Positions 15,672-21,688 of a stretch of 21,688 nucleotides of DNA are shown here, in pieces. The position numbers and the translations under genes were made by a program. The DNA comes from CAVPCY01 sp963702525 (GTDB taxonomy: Bacteria > Actinomycetota > Coriobacteriia > Anaerosomatales > PHET01). The stretch's first letter is position 1; each line of letters opens with the position of its first letter. The notes beneath the pieces are model-generated. The model had not been told where the DNA came from and ran no database searches. It saw only the letters and a list, made by a program, of their open reading frames with translations. The stretch spans positions 1 through 21,688 of the forward strand of contig CAVPCY010000003.1 in assembly GCA_963702525.1 (NCBI GenBank), written 5' to 3'.

Positions 15672-18353
15672 CTAGCCCAAGTCGAGGCAGACGCGGGTCA
15701 CGCCGTTGGCGGTCGAATCGACGCGGAAGCCAAGCGACTCGGTGAGTTCGAGCATCCGCGCGTTGTCCTCGGCGAACGAACCGCCAAGCTGCGAGAAGCC
15801 CTTCTCCTCGGCGATTCCGATGATGATGTCCACCAGCTTGAAGCCCAGCCCCTTGCCATGGAACTCGTTGTGAACGAGCACGGTGAACTCGCCCGTGCCG
15901 CGCTGCGCCTCCGGTCCGCGCTCGGGCTCGCCCAGCAGCCGCCCCACGCCGATGATGCGCTTGCGGCCGCCAGCCTCTGTGAGCTCGGCGACGATCGCCA
16001 ACTCGCGCTCGTAGTCGATGTTGGTGAAGCGCACGAGCCGCTCGTGCGTCCACTCGGGGATGCCGTCGAAGAAGCGGCCCCTGAGCGTCGCTTCGTCCAT
16101 CGTCGCGAGCATCTCGCCGATCATCGGCTCGTCCTCGGGCTTGATGGGGCGCATGAGCACCTCGGTGCCGTCAGTGAGCTTCCACGGCGCCACGTAGCGG
16201 GTCGGGTAGGGCGTGATGACCAGGTGCGGTGTCTCGGGATGGCCGTCGAGTACCGACTGGTCGATGACGATCCGGGCATCGACCGCGAAGGGCCTTCCTT
16301 CCGAGACGACCACCGGGTTGATGTCGATCTCGGCGATCTCGGGGAAGTCGACCACGAGGTTCGAGAGCTCGGTGATCATCTCGTCGATCGCGCTCAGGTC
16401 CGGCTGCTTGATTCCGCGCGGGGGTTTGGTGAGCGAGCGGTAGATGCGCGTCTCCTCCATCATCCGGCGGGCCAGCACCTGGTTGAGCGGCGGCAGGCTC
16501 ACCGAGAAGTCCGCGAGCCCCTCGGCCCGCACGCCGCCGGTGCCGAACACGATCACCGAGCCGAACTGCTGGTCCTTCTTCATGCCGAGGATCAGCTCGT
16601 AGTCCACACGGCGCACCATCTTCTGCACCGAGATGCCCTCGATCGCAGCGTCGGGTTCGCTCTGGGCGACGCGGCGCATGATCTCGGCGTAGCCACGCTC
16701 GAGGTCGGGCGGCGAGCAGATGCCCACTTCGACACCGCCGGCGGCGTTCTTGTGGGTGATGTCGTGCGAGACGACTTTGAGCACCACCGGGTAGCCGATC
16801 TCCTCGGCCGCCTTGAGTGCGTCGTCGACGCCGTGGGCGGTGCGCTGTTCGACCACGGGCATGCCGTACGTGGTGAGGAAGCGCTTCGACTCCTCCTCGG
16901 TGAGCACGAGGCGTCCGGTCTTGGCGGTGCGGCGCAGCATCGCCTCGAGGTTGTGGCGTGGCGGCGCGACGTCAATGGCGAGCTCGGAGGGCGTCTCGTA
17001 CAGGAGCTCGAGGTTGCGCGAGTATCGGTACATGCCCAGGTAGACCTTGACCGCGTCCTCCGGCGTCTCGTAGGTGGGGATGCCCGCCTCGCTGAAGATG
17101 CGCCTGCCGTTTCGTACAGTCTCGCCGCCCATCAGCACCGTGAGGAGCGGTTTGTCCGAGCCCTGGACGAGCGCCGCGATTCTCTCGGCCATCTCGTCGG
17201 GCCGCGCGTTGCCCTGTGGCGTGTAGATCAGCAGGATCCCGTTGACCGACTCGTCGTCGAGACACGCCTGAACCGCGGCGACGAAGCGCTCGGAGCCTGC
17301 GTCCCCCAACACGTCGACCGGGTTCGCGTGGCTCCAGTACGCGGGGAGCGCCTCGTTGAGTCTCGCCATCGTGGCGTCCGAGAGGCACGCTAGCTGTCCG
17401 CCGTATTCCACGATCGCGTCGGTGGCCATGACGCCCAGCCCACCCGCGTTGGTGACGATGGCCACGTCGCGGCCCAGTGGCAGGCGCTTCGAGTCGAGGA
17501 CCGCCGCCGCGTGGAACAGGCCCGCGACCTCGTGCACGCGCACGACACCTTCTCGGCGGAAAGCGGCCTCGTAGACCTCGTCGCCCCCCGCCATAGAACC
17601 GGTGTGGGACAGCGCGGCCTTGGCGCTCTCGGCATACCGGCCGGGCTTGAGCACGATGATCGGCTTATTGCGAGCGAAGCCGCGCGCGGCGCTCATGAAG
17701 CGGCGGGCGTCGCCTATGGTCTCCATGTAGATGAGGATCGCGCGAGTGTGCTCGTCTTCGCCGAGGAAGTCGACGAGGTCGGCGAAGTCGACGTTGACCA
17801 TTCCGCCCACCGAGGCGAACATCGAGAAGCCGATGTGCGCGTCAATCGCCCAGTCGAGCATGCCTGTGCCAAGCGCTCCGCTTTGTGAGATGAGCGCGAT
17901 GTTGCCAGGCTCCGGGTTGATGCGCAGGAACGAAGCGTTCAGCCCCACGGTGGGCCGGATCACGCCCAGGCAGTTGGGTCCGACGACCCGCATGGGGCTG
18001 TCGCGCAGGATGTCGCGGATCTGCGTTTCGAGCGCCGCACCCTTCTCGCCGGTCTCCGAGAAGCCGGCCGAGACCACGATTGCTCCGTGCACTCCGGCGG
18101 CCGCGCACTGCGCGAGCACGTTGGGGACTGTCGCTGCCGGCGTCGCGACCATCGCGAGATCGATCTGCTCGGCGATGTCGCCGATCGCCGCGTGCGTGGG
18201 CAGGCCAAGGATGGTCGGGTGCTTCGGGTTGATCGGATAGACGGTCCGGCCTGCCGACGCCATCGCGTTTTCCATGATGGTCCGGCCGACCGAGCCCTCG
18301 GTCTCTGACGCGCCTATCACCGCGATCGTCTTGGGATCGAACATGCGCTGCAT
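15672..18353 (-). CDS. ADP-forming acyl-CoA synthetase fused to GNAT acetyltransferase (Pat/PatZ-like)
   Basis: An intact 893-residue protein with four parts in order. First is a CoA-binding Rossmann domain (about 5-100, KTIAVIGASETEGSVG). Second is a succinyl-CoA ligase-like domain (about 150-290) with VVGPNCLGV before it and the phospho-histidine site ALSHTGSMAGG (His250). Third is an ATP-grasp domain (about 480-700, PVVLKVVSHDITHKNAAGGVEVGI, then AEIDINPVVV). Fourth is a C-terminal GNAT domain (about 725-893) with acetyl-CoA loop HGKGLGFKLVDI. The order is that of Salmonella Pat, a protein lysine acetyltransferase. Pat lacks the catalytic His in its synthetase half, whereas this protein keeps it. 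It may therefore make acetate plus ATP from acetyl-CoA as well as, or instead of, acetylating proteins. The ATG at 18353 follows ACGGAGGTGTTCTC. Confidence 0.9.
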   Translation of the reverse strand: MQRMFDPKTIAVIGASETEGSVGRTIMENAMASAGRTVYPINPKHPTILGLPTHAAIGDIAEQIDLAMVATPAATVPNVLAQCAAAGVHGAIVVSAGFSETGEKGAALETQIRDILRDSPMRVVGPNCLGVIRPTVGLNASFLRINPEPGNIALISQSGALGTGMLDWAIDAHIGFSMFASVGGMVNVDFADLVDFLGEDEHTRAILIYMETIGDARRFMSAARGFARNKPIIVLKPGRYAESAKAALSHTGSMAGGDEVYEAAFRREGVVRVHEVAGLFHAAAVLDSKRLPLGRDVAIVTNAGGLGVMATDAIVEYGGQLACLSDATMARLNEALPAYWSHANPVDVLGDAGSERFVAAVQACLDDESVNGILLIYTPQGNARPDEMAERIAALVQGSDKPLLTVLMGGETVRNGRRIFSEAGIPTYETPEDAVKVYLGMYRYSRNLELLYETPSELAIDVAPPRHNLEAMLRRTAKTGRLVLTEEESKRFLTTYGMPVVEQRTAHGVDDALKAAEEIGYPVVLKVVSHDITHKNAAGGVEVGICSPPDLERGYAEIMRRVAQSEPDAAIEGISVQKMVRRVDYELILGMKKDQQFGSVIVFGTGGVRAEGLADFSVSLPPLNQVLARRMMEETRIYRSLTKPPRGIKQPDLSAIDEMITELSNLVVDFPEIAEIDINPVVVSEGRPFAVDARIVIDQSVLDGHPETPHLVITPYPTRYVAPWKLTDGTEVLMRPIKPEDEPMIGEMLATMDEATLRGRFFDGIPEWTHERLVRFTNIDYERELAIVAELTEAGGRKRIIGVGRLLGEPERGPEAQRGTGEFTVLVHNEFHGKGLGFKLVDIIIGIAEEKGFSQLGGSFAEDNARMLELTESLGFRVDSTANGVTRVCLDLG

Positions 18354-18496
18354 GAGAACACCTCCGTAGCGAAGGTTCCCATCTGGGGGAGGCGCGAACG
18401 CGCGAGGCGGGCCTATCGGCGCTCGATCTTGCCGAGATACTCCGCGTTGCCTATTCGTCTGTTCCCGTGGCTATTCGCTCCACACAGGCGGCAGCA

Positions 18497-18522
18497 TCGG
18501 ACGGCCTAACCCCTCCGTCCGA
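18497..18522 (-). terminator. Hairpin between the small orphan gene and the acyl-CoA synthetase gene
   Basis: TCGGACGG (18497-18504) and CCGTCCGA (18515-18522) form a perfect eight-base stem with a ten-base loop. It lies 34 bases beyond the minus-strand stop at 18556 and 144 bases before the next start at 18353. It could separate the two transcripts. It lacks a U-run, so confidence is moderate. Confidence 0.4.
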
Positions 18523-18555
18523 GCAGGGTGGGACATCCCAGGCCACTCGCACCGA

Positions 18556-18975
18556 TCAGGACATGGCTCGTTCCACGGCGTGTTTCGTCTGCTCGTACAT
18601 CTGGTGCGACTGCGCGACGATCACGCGATGACCACCTACTTTGTATTCGCTGCGCGGTGCACTGGCGTTTGCCTGGTAGACGTTCGCCAGCTCTGCAACC
18701 AGCCCGGCCGCGGCGTCGCGCGTGATCTCACCGCGCTCCATCAGAGACCTGACGTCGAGCCGTTGCTCTCCGACGAACCACACCACCCCGAAGGCCTTAG
18801 GCGGCTTGCCGATGAAGGCGTAGAGCGCGTCTTCTCCTGCCAAGACCTCGATTCTGTCGTTGGCGGCTCTGACGAAGCTCCCGAACACGCTGTTCTCCGC
18901 GATCAGGCGAGCCTCCTCGGCGTCGTCGGGAAGTGGTGGGTACTTGGCACCGAACATGCCATCGAACAGGCCCAT
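18556..18975 (-). CDS. Small uncharacterised cytoplasmic protein
   Basis: A 139-residue soluble protein that I do not recognise. It begins MGLFDGMFGAKYPPLPDD and has no signal peptide or transmembrane segment. A mixed alpha/beta core (RIEVLAGEDALYAFIGKPPKAFGVVWFVG) is followed by predicted helices (ITRDAAAGLVAELANVYQAN) and a C-terminal strand-helix (GGHRVIVAQSHQMYEQTKHAVERAM). The ATG at 18975 follows AGAGGAG with a seven-base spacer; the frame stays open upstream to 19080 but that region is the structured leader. Its distinguishing feature is that leader: two tandem hairpin-rich elements precede it on the same strand, so its synthesis may be controlled by RNA structure. No function can be assigned. 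Confidence 0.75.
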   Translation of the reverse strand: MGLFDGMFGAKYPPLPDDAEEARLIAENSVFGSFVRAANDRIEVLAGEDALYAFIGKPPKAFGVVWFVGEQRLDVRSLMERGEITRDAAAGLVAELANVYQANASAPRSEYKVGGHRVIVAQSHQMYEQTKHAVERAMS

Positions 18976-19000
18976 GATGCAGCTCCTCTCGGAACGCGAC

Positions 19001-19090
19001 GGGCCGCCACCCGGATGCACGAAGACATCCGGATGGCGGCCCGACCATTCCGCTGAGCGCTTAACCTCCGGTGCAAGCACCGGACCCTGG
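19001..19090 (-). ncRNA. Structured RNA element, downstream copy (leader of the small orphan gene)
   Basis: Read on the minus strand, a hairpin TCCGGTG-CTTG-CACCGGA (19084 to 19067) is followed by GGTTAAGCGCTCAGCGGAATGGTC. Next comes a long stem of nine plus seven base pairs with one mismatch (GGGCCGCCA, CCGGATG, loop, CATCCGG, TGGCGGCCC; 19042 to 19001). The element ends 25 bases before the ATG at 18975 and just before its SD. It matches the upstream copy in order, spacing and conserved bases. The CUUG tetraloop exists only in the minus-sense RNA. I cannot match it to a riboswitch class I know. Confidence 0.5.
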
Positions 19091-19110
19091 CGACGGCTCC
19101 GAGAACGAAG

Positions 19111-19190
19111 AAAGCCGCCACTCGAGCGTGAACTCGAGACGGCGGCCCGACCGTTCTCAGCGACCTCCGGGACGAATCCCGGACCCGTCT
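19111..19190 (-). ncRNA. Structured RNA element, upstream copy, ending in a terminator-like stem
   Basis: Read on the minus strand, a hairpin TCCGGGA-TTCG-TCCCGGA (19183 to 19166) is followed by GGTCGCTGAGAACGGTC. Then comes a stem GCCGCC...CTCGAG, loop TTCACG, CTCGAG...GGCGGC (19146 to 19114). The stem is followed by TTTCTTCGTTCT, a T-rich tail, so this copy could act as an intrinsic terminator. Compared with the downstream copy, two base pairs of the first hairpin have changed on both sides together (G-C/A-U versus U-A/G-C), and the inner part of the second stem has been replaced but still pairs. This is evidence that the RNA fold is selected. Confidence 0.5.
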
Positions 19191-19402
19191 GGCTATTAGG
19201 TTGACCCGATTCTGCTGCGGCATACGCGGGTGGGTCAATCCCACGCCCGCGAGCGGCTGGCTCGCGTCGACGAACGGTGCAGCGTCAGCCCCGCTCGGGT
19301 AGGCGGCCCGGAGAAGCGGCTCACGAGTCCCGAGATGTGGGATACACCTAGCACGGCCGTTGAGAGTGGACTGTCGAAGCGATCGCGACACGAGAGGGTG
19401 CC

Positions 19403-19917
19403 ATGGACGCCATCGAGGCGATTCTTAGTAGACGCAGCATCCGTAAGTTCTCGGCAGAAGCCGTCGCGGAGCCTGACCTCGAGCTGGTGCTGCAGGCCGC
19501 GATGGCTGCCCCATCGGCGTTCAACGAGCGGCCGTGGCACTTCTTGGTGGTGCGCGACGCGTCCATGCGTAGGCAGCTCTCGCAGATCTCGGAGTGGTCG
19601 GGGCCGATGGCCGGAGCGCAGGTGGGCGTGGTCGTGTGCGGGGACACCGAAGCACTGCGCAGGCCAGGCACCGTCTACTGGATGATCGACTGCGCGGCGG
19701 CGCTCGAGAACATGCTCATCGCGGCGAACGGGAACGGACTGGGTGCCGTGTGGCTCGGCATCCATCCCACGCCTGAGCGCATCGACGCGGTGCGCGAGTT
19801 GCTCGGACTGCCCGACCACGTCGAGCCGCTCGGCATGGTCGCACTTGGCTGGCCCGCCGAGGACAAGCCGCCCGCCGAGCGCTACGACGAGAGCAGGATC
19901 ACAGCGAGCGCTGGTAG
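19403..19917 (+). CDS. Nitroreductase-family FMN oxidoreductase; frame break near the end
   Basis: About 171 residues of the nitroreductase fold. The N-terminal signature AILSRRSIRKFSAEAV has the FMN-phosphate-binding Arg pair. It is followed by AAPSAFNERPWHFLVV, the central helix YWMIDCAAALENMLIAANGNGLGAVWLG and the late FMN-binding segment PLGMVALGWPAEDKPP. Family members typically end in a DESRIHxxRW-like tail. Here the frame runs on after DESRI into unrelated sequence; adding one base after 19900 gives IHSERW and a TAG at 19915-19917. So the apparent long C-terminus is an artefact of a missing base. Such enzymes reduce nitro compounds, quinones or flavins with NAD(P)H. The ATG at 19403 follows GAGAGGGTGCC. 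Confidence 0.88.
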
Positions 19918-19941
19918 GTCGCTCGCACCCGAAGGGCGCTC

Positions 19942-20274
19942 GTGTCGCGTCATGGAGGTGAGTTGGGTGCCGGACTCCCGCGGAGCACCGTTCGGATGCT
20001 TGGGTTCCTGCACACGCATCGAGTCGAGCGGGGGTTGGCCCCGTCTGTTCAGGTGGAGGTGCCCGCGGTTGGCATGACGGCGCGGGAGCTGGCAAGCTCG
20101 CTGGGGCTCCCGCTCGAGCGCATCGACGGTGAGTTCATCAATCACCGAAGCGCCGACATGGACACTGTGGTGTACCCCGGCGACAGGGTCGCATTCGTGC
20201 CGCTCGGCACGCCGGCGTCGCATCCGGCGTTCTTCGGGCCGTTTGTCGTTCACGAGGACGCGCCTGAACGCTGA
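19942..20274 (+). CDS. MoaD/ThiS-like beta-grasp protein without C-terminal diglycine
   Basis: The core (VEVPAVGMTARELASSLGLPLERIDGEFINHRSADMDTVVYPGDRVAFVP) has the ubiquitin-like beta-grasp pattern of MoaD/ThiS: a hydrophobic strand, a T-x-x-E-L helix, an INH turn and the PGDRVAFVP last strand. Sulfur carriers of this group end in Gly-Gly at the site of thiocarboxylation; this protein instead continues LGTPASHPAFFGPF and ends VVHEDAPER. The start is uncertain. The GTG at 19942 gives 110 residues. A TTG at 19963 sits four bases after GGAGG, and an ATG at 19996 gives about 92 residues, the usual size. It follows the nitroreductase by 24 bases and was probably cotranscribed. Either it is a non-carrier relative or its tail is processed. 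Confidence 0.65.
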   Translation: MSRHGGELGAGLPRSTVRMLGFLHTHRVERGLAPSVQVEVPAVGMTARELASSLGLPLERIDGEFINHRSADMDTVVYPGDRVAFVPLGTPASHPAFFGPFVVHEDAPER

Positions 20275-20345
20275 TCGTGTCTCGGCGCGGACGCCGGCGC
20301 TCCTGTTACGCTGGGCGACTGACCATCCGAAACGATCGGAGACCG

Positions 20346-21271
20346 ATGGCTCAGACGCCGAGCAGGCGTGATTCCGCAGCGGCGCCCGACCACTCGGCAC
20401 TGCCCGTCGTGGTCGCCCTGAGCACGATGCTCGTGTGGGGCGGGACCCCGCTGTTCTCCAAGATCGCCGTCGGGCAGATCGACCCGTTGATGGTGGGCAT
20501 CCTCAGGACCGTGTTGGCGGGTGCGCTCGCCCTGCCGCTGGTGCTGCTGTTTCGCCATCCGCTGCCCACGACCCGCCGAGACGGCCTGACTCTCGCGTTC
20601 TCGGGCTTCGCCGCGTTCATCGCCTTCCCGCTGCTGTTCACGGTGGGGCAGGCGCGCACCTCGGCGACGCACGGCGCCCTCATCCTCGCGACGCTGCCGG
20701 TCTTCACGAGCCTCTTCGGCACGCTGGTGGAGCGCAGGCGCGTCACGGCGATGTGGGTTGTCGGGTGCACGGTCGCGCTCGTGGGCGAGGCGGCCGTCAT
20801 CGTGTTGCGCAGCGGCGGCGCGGCGTCCGGGGCGACGGTCGCCGGCGACCTGGTGGTGCTCGCGTCGTCGGTGATCTGCGCGACAGGTTATGTAGCGGGC
20901 GCGCGGCTCACACAGCACGGGTACGGCAGCGTGCCGACCACCCTGTGGGGGGCGTCGGGTGCGGCCGTGGCGCTCCTGCCGCTCATGCTGTGGTCGGTCA
21001 GCCGCATGGTTGGCCGCAGGCGGGTGCCGCAGCGTGGGCCTCGGTGCTCGTGCTCGCGTTTCTCACCTCGATCCTCGGCTACGTCGCGTGGTACTGGGCT
21101 CTCGCACGCGGCGGCATCAGCCGCATCGCGCCGATCCAGTTCACGCAGCCGCTCTTCGGGCTGGCGCTGGCGGCGATCGTTCTGCAGGAGCGGCCTGCGC
21201 CGGTCACCTACGCAGCTGCGGTCGCGATCCTTGCCGGCGCGTGGATGGTGCTGCGGGCGGCGCCGCGCTGA
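20346..21271 (+). CDS. EamA/DMT-superfamily transporter; one frame break
   Basis: About 308 residues with roughly ten transmembrane helices in two EamA repeats. The first repeat includes LPVVVALSTMLVWGGTPLFSKIAV and THGALILATLPVFTSLFGTLVERR. The second repeat ends with GISRIAPIQFTQPLFGLALAAIVLQERPAP and AVAILAGAWMVLR. The Gly/Pro-rich turn after helix 3 and the closing acidic Gln-Glu-Arg are typical of these drug/metabolite exporters, whose substrates are usually small metabolites. A frame break near 21005-21020 (one missing base) separates VALLPLMLWSVSRM from AGAAAWASVLVLAFLTSILGY. The ATG at 20346 follows GGAGACCG. It lies 71 bases after the MoaD-like gene and may have its own promoter, though none is convincing. 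Substrate unknown. Confidence 0.86.
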
Positions 21272-21336
21272 GCTGCGACGTCGCGCGGACGGTGTGCGTT
21301 CGCGAGCGGCCTCCGCGTCAACCCGCGTCTGCCGGG

Positions 21337-21401
21337 GAACCATACTCGGTAGCGGGCAGGGCCGTTCAAGCTGGGATCGTCGACCGCGACACGTATGGTT
21401 C
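21337..21401. repeat. Spaced perfect inverted repeat before the beta-helix gene
   Basis: GAACCATAC (21337-21345) and GTATGGTTC (21393-21401) are perfect nine-base inverted arms separated by 47 bases, lying 44 bases before the ATG at 21445. They could be a looped operator pair or the base of a leader stem. No promoter boxes are clear between them, so function is open. Confidence 0.35.
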
Positions 21402-21444
21402 TTGAGCACCGGCGGGGGCCGGGGCAGAGCCGAGGGGGTCGACG

Positions 21445-21688
21445 ATGAAGTACGCGGTAGGTCGTTCGCATCAGTGGGTTCGCGTTGTCTGTGCGCTTGG
21501 CGTGCTAGCGGGGCTTGTCGGGTTGATGGCGTCGGTGCCGGCTGAGCCGGCAGCCGCGGTCGCACCGTGACCTACTGGGTCGACGCCGGCAACGGCAGTA
21601 ACTCGAACGACGGTACGAGTACCGCCGAGCCGTTCAAGACGATGACCAAAGGCGCTGTCGCACTTGAATGCAGGCGGCACGGTGATGA
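21445..21688 (+). CDS. Exported right-handed beta-helix (DUF1565-like) protein, N-terminal part; two frame breaks
   Basis: The ATG at 21445 follows GAGGGGG and opens a signal peptide (KYAVGRSHQWVRVV, then a hydrophobic core ending MASVPAEPAAAVA). In that frame a TGA appears at 21568-21570. One missing base near 21566 continues the protein as VTYWVDAGNGSNSNDGTSTAEPFKTMTKG, the opening strand and turn of DUF1565/pectate-lyase-like surface proteins (consensus YYVDxxNGxDxNDGTxxxPFKTI). A second break near 21655 leads to HLNAGGTVM, the first helix rung. The gene runs off the window. The family is used for secreted carbohydrate-active or adhesin-like proteins; the specific role is unknown. Because of the breaks, no single open frame exceeds 41 codons here. 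Confidence 0.75.

Larger units (their letters stand above)
18976..19402. other. 427-base gene-free, hairpin-rich divergent region
   Basis: This region separates the small minus-strand gene from the plus-strand nitroreductase. I see no credible coding sequence. It holds two tandem structured elements (19001-19090 and 19111-19190) and a further cluster of stems. TTGACCC (19201-19207) pairs with GGGTCAA (19232-19238). CGCGGG/CCCGCG (19226-19231, 19246-19251) encloses TGGG/CCCA. CGCGAGC (19248-19254) pairs with GCTCGCG after a five-base loop; the last two stems overlap and exclude each other. From about 19265 to 19390 nothing distinctive is seen, apart from the SD GAGAGGG just before the nitroreductase ATG. 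Confidence 0.6.

Noticed and set aside
15309..17393. Very long open frame (about 690 codons) on the plus strand
   Set aside because: It is exactly antisense to the intact acyl-CoA synthetase/GNAT gene, has an His/Arg/Leu-rich composition typical of GC-rich shadows and shows no family motif.
19040..19075. Resemblance of GGTTAAGCGCTCAGCGGAATGGTC (minus strand) to the conserved centre of 5S rRNA
   Set aside because: The match covers only about 20 bases; the flanking helices, the loop E bases (GAGUAGG) and the length of a 5S rRNA are absent.
19201..19262. Cobalamin-riboswitch-like string (GGTGGGTCAATCCCACGCCCGCGAGC, plus strand, about 19230-19255)
   Set aside because: The other conserved boxes (AAxAGGGAA, GCCACTG and the kissing loop) are missing; the similarity is explained by local GC hairpins.
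19918..20077. Apparent C-terminal extension of the nitroreductase into the next gene, as a possible fusion
   Set aside because: Adding one base after 19900 gives the family-typical IHSERW ending and a stop; the extension has no family similarity and overlaps the MoaD-like gene in another frame.

Overview
The window is about 21.7 kb of very GC-rich DNA with dense, short-spaced genes, SD-led starts and several GTG starts. The gene content points to an anaerobic or microaerophilic high-GC Gram-positive, perhaps an actinobacterium of the Coriobacteriia/Anaerosomatales type. That content includes an anaerobic sulfatase-maturase-like radical SAM enzyme, flavodoxin-type reductases with a membrane polyferredoxin, a minimal SufC-SufB iron-sulfur system, exported c-type cytochromes and an ADP-forming acyl-CoA synthetase fused to an acetyltransferase. 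The assignment is inferred from gene content and composition; there is no rRNA or marker gene here. I see no tRNA, CRISPR array, integrase or insertion sequence.

Layout. 1-446 (-): truncated ClC-type chloride channel. 530-1790 (+): radical SAM/SPASM sulfatase maturase with a SEC-C tail (two frame breaks). 1830-2662 (-): endonuclease/exonuclease/phosphatase protein (one break). 2870-6494 (+): a tightly chained operon in which every junction is a 4-base ATGA overlap: NAD(P)-binding epimerase-like protein, TetR/WHG regulator, two flavodoxin-fold reductases and a membrane 2x[4Fe-4S] polyferredoxin. A good sigma-70-type promoter carrying a duplicated nonamer precedes it. 6545-8580 (-): sufC-sufB. 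8756-10105 (+): membrane-anchored multiheme cytochrome. 10252-12443 (+): a one-TM protein and a multi-pass membrane protein, coupled. 12456-14025 (-): D,D-carboxypeptidase with a duplicated C-terminal domain. 14307-14897 (+): exported monoheme protein with a Pro-rich linker and a long Asp-rich tail. 15065-18353 (-): Pat-like acyl-CoA synthetase/GNAT fusion followed by a methyltransferase. 18556-18975 (-): small orphan gene preceded by a tandem pair of structured RNA elements. 19403-21271 (+): nitroreductase, MoaD/ThiS-like protein and EamA transporter. 21445-end (+): start of an exported beta-helix (DUF1565-like) protein.

Two themes link the genes. One is redox and iron-sulfur chemistry: SufCB, the polyferredoxin/flavodoxin operon, two heme proteins, a nitroreductase and a radical SAM enzyme. 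The other is the cell envelope: carboxypeptidase, membrane pair and beta-helix protein. The most intriguing unexplained element is the tandem RNA-like structure at 19001-19190. Its two copies preserve their hairpins by compensatory base changes and carry UUCG/CUUG tetraloops when read on the minus strand.

Quality warning. Nine otherwise well-conserved genes are broken by about sixteen single-base indels of both signs. These cluster at about 0.95-4.5 kb, 11.2-13.5 kb and 19.9-21.7 kb, while the intervening stretches have none. This looks like local sequencing or assembly error rather than pseudogenisation, so I list these genes as CDS with the breaks noted.
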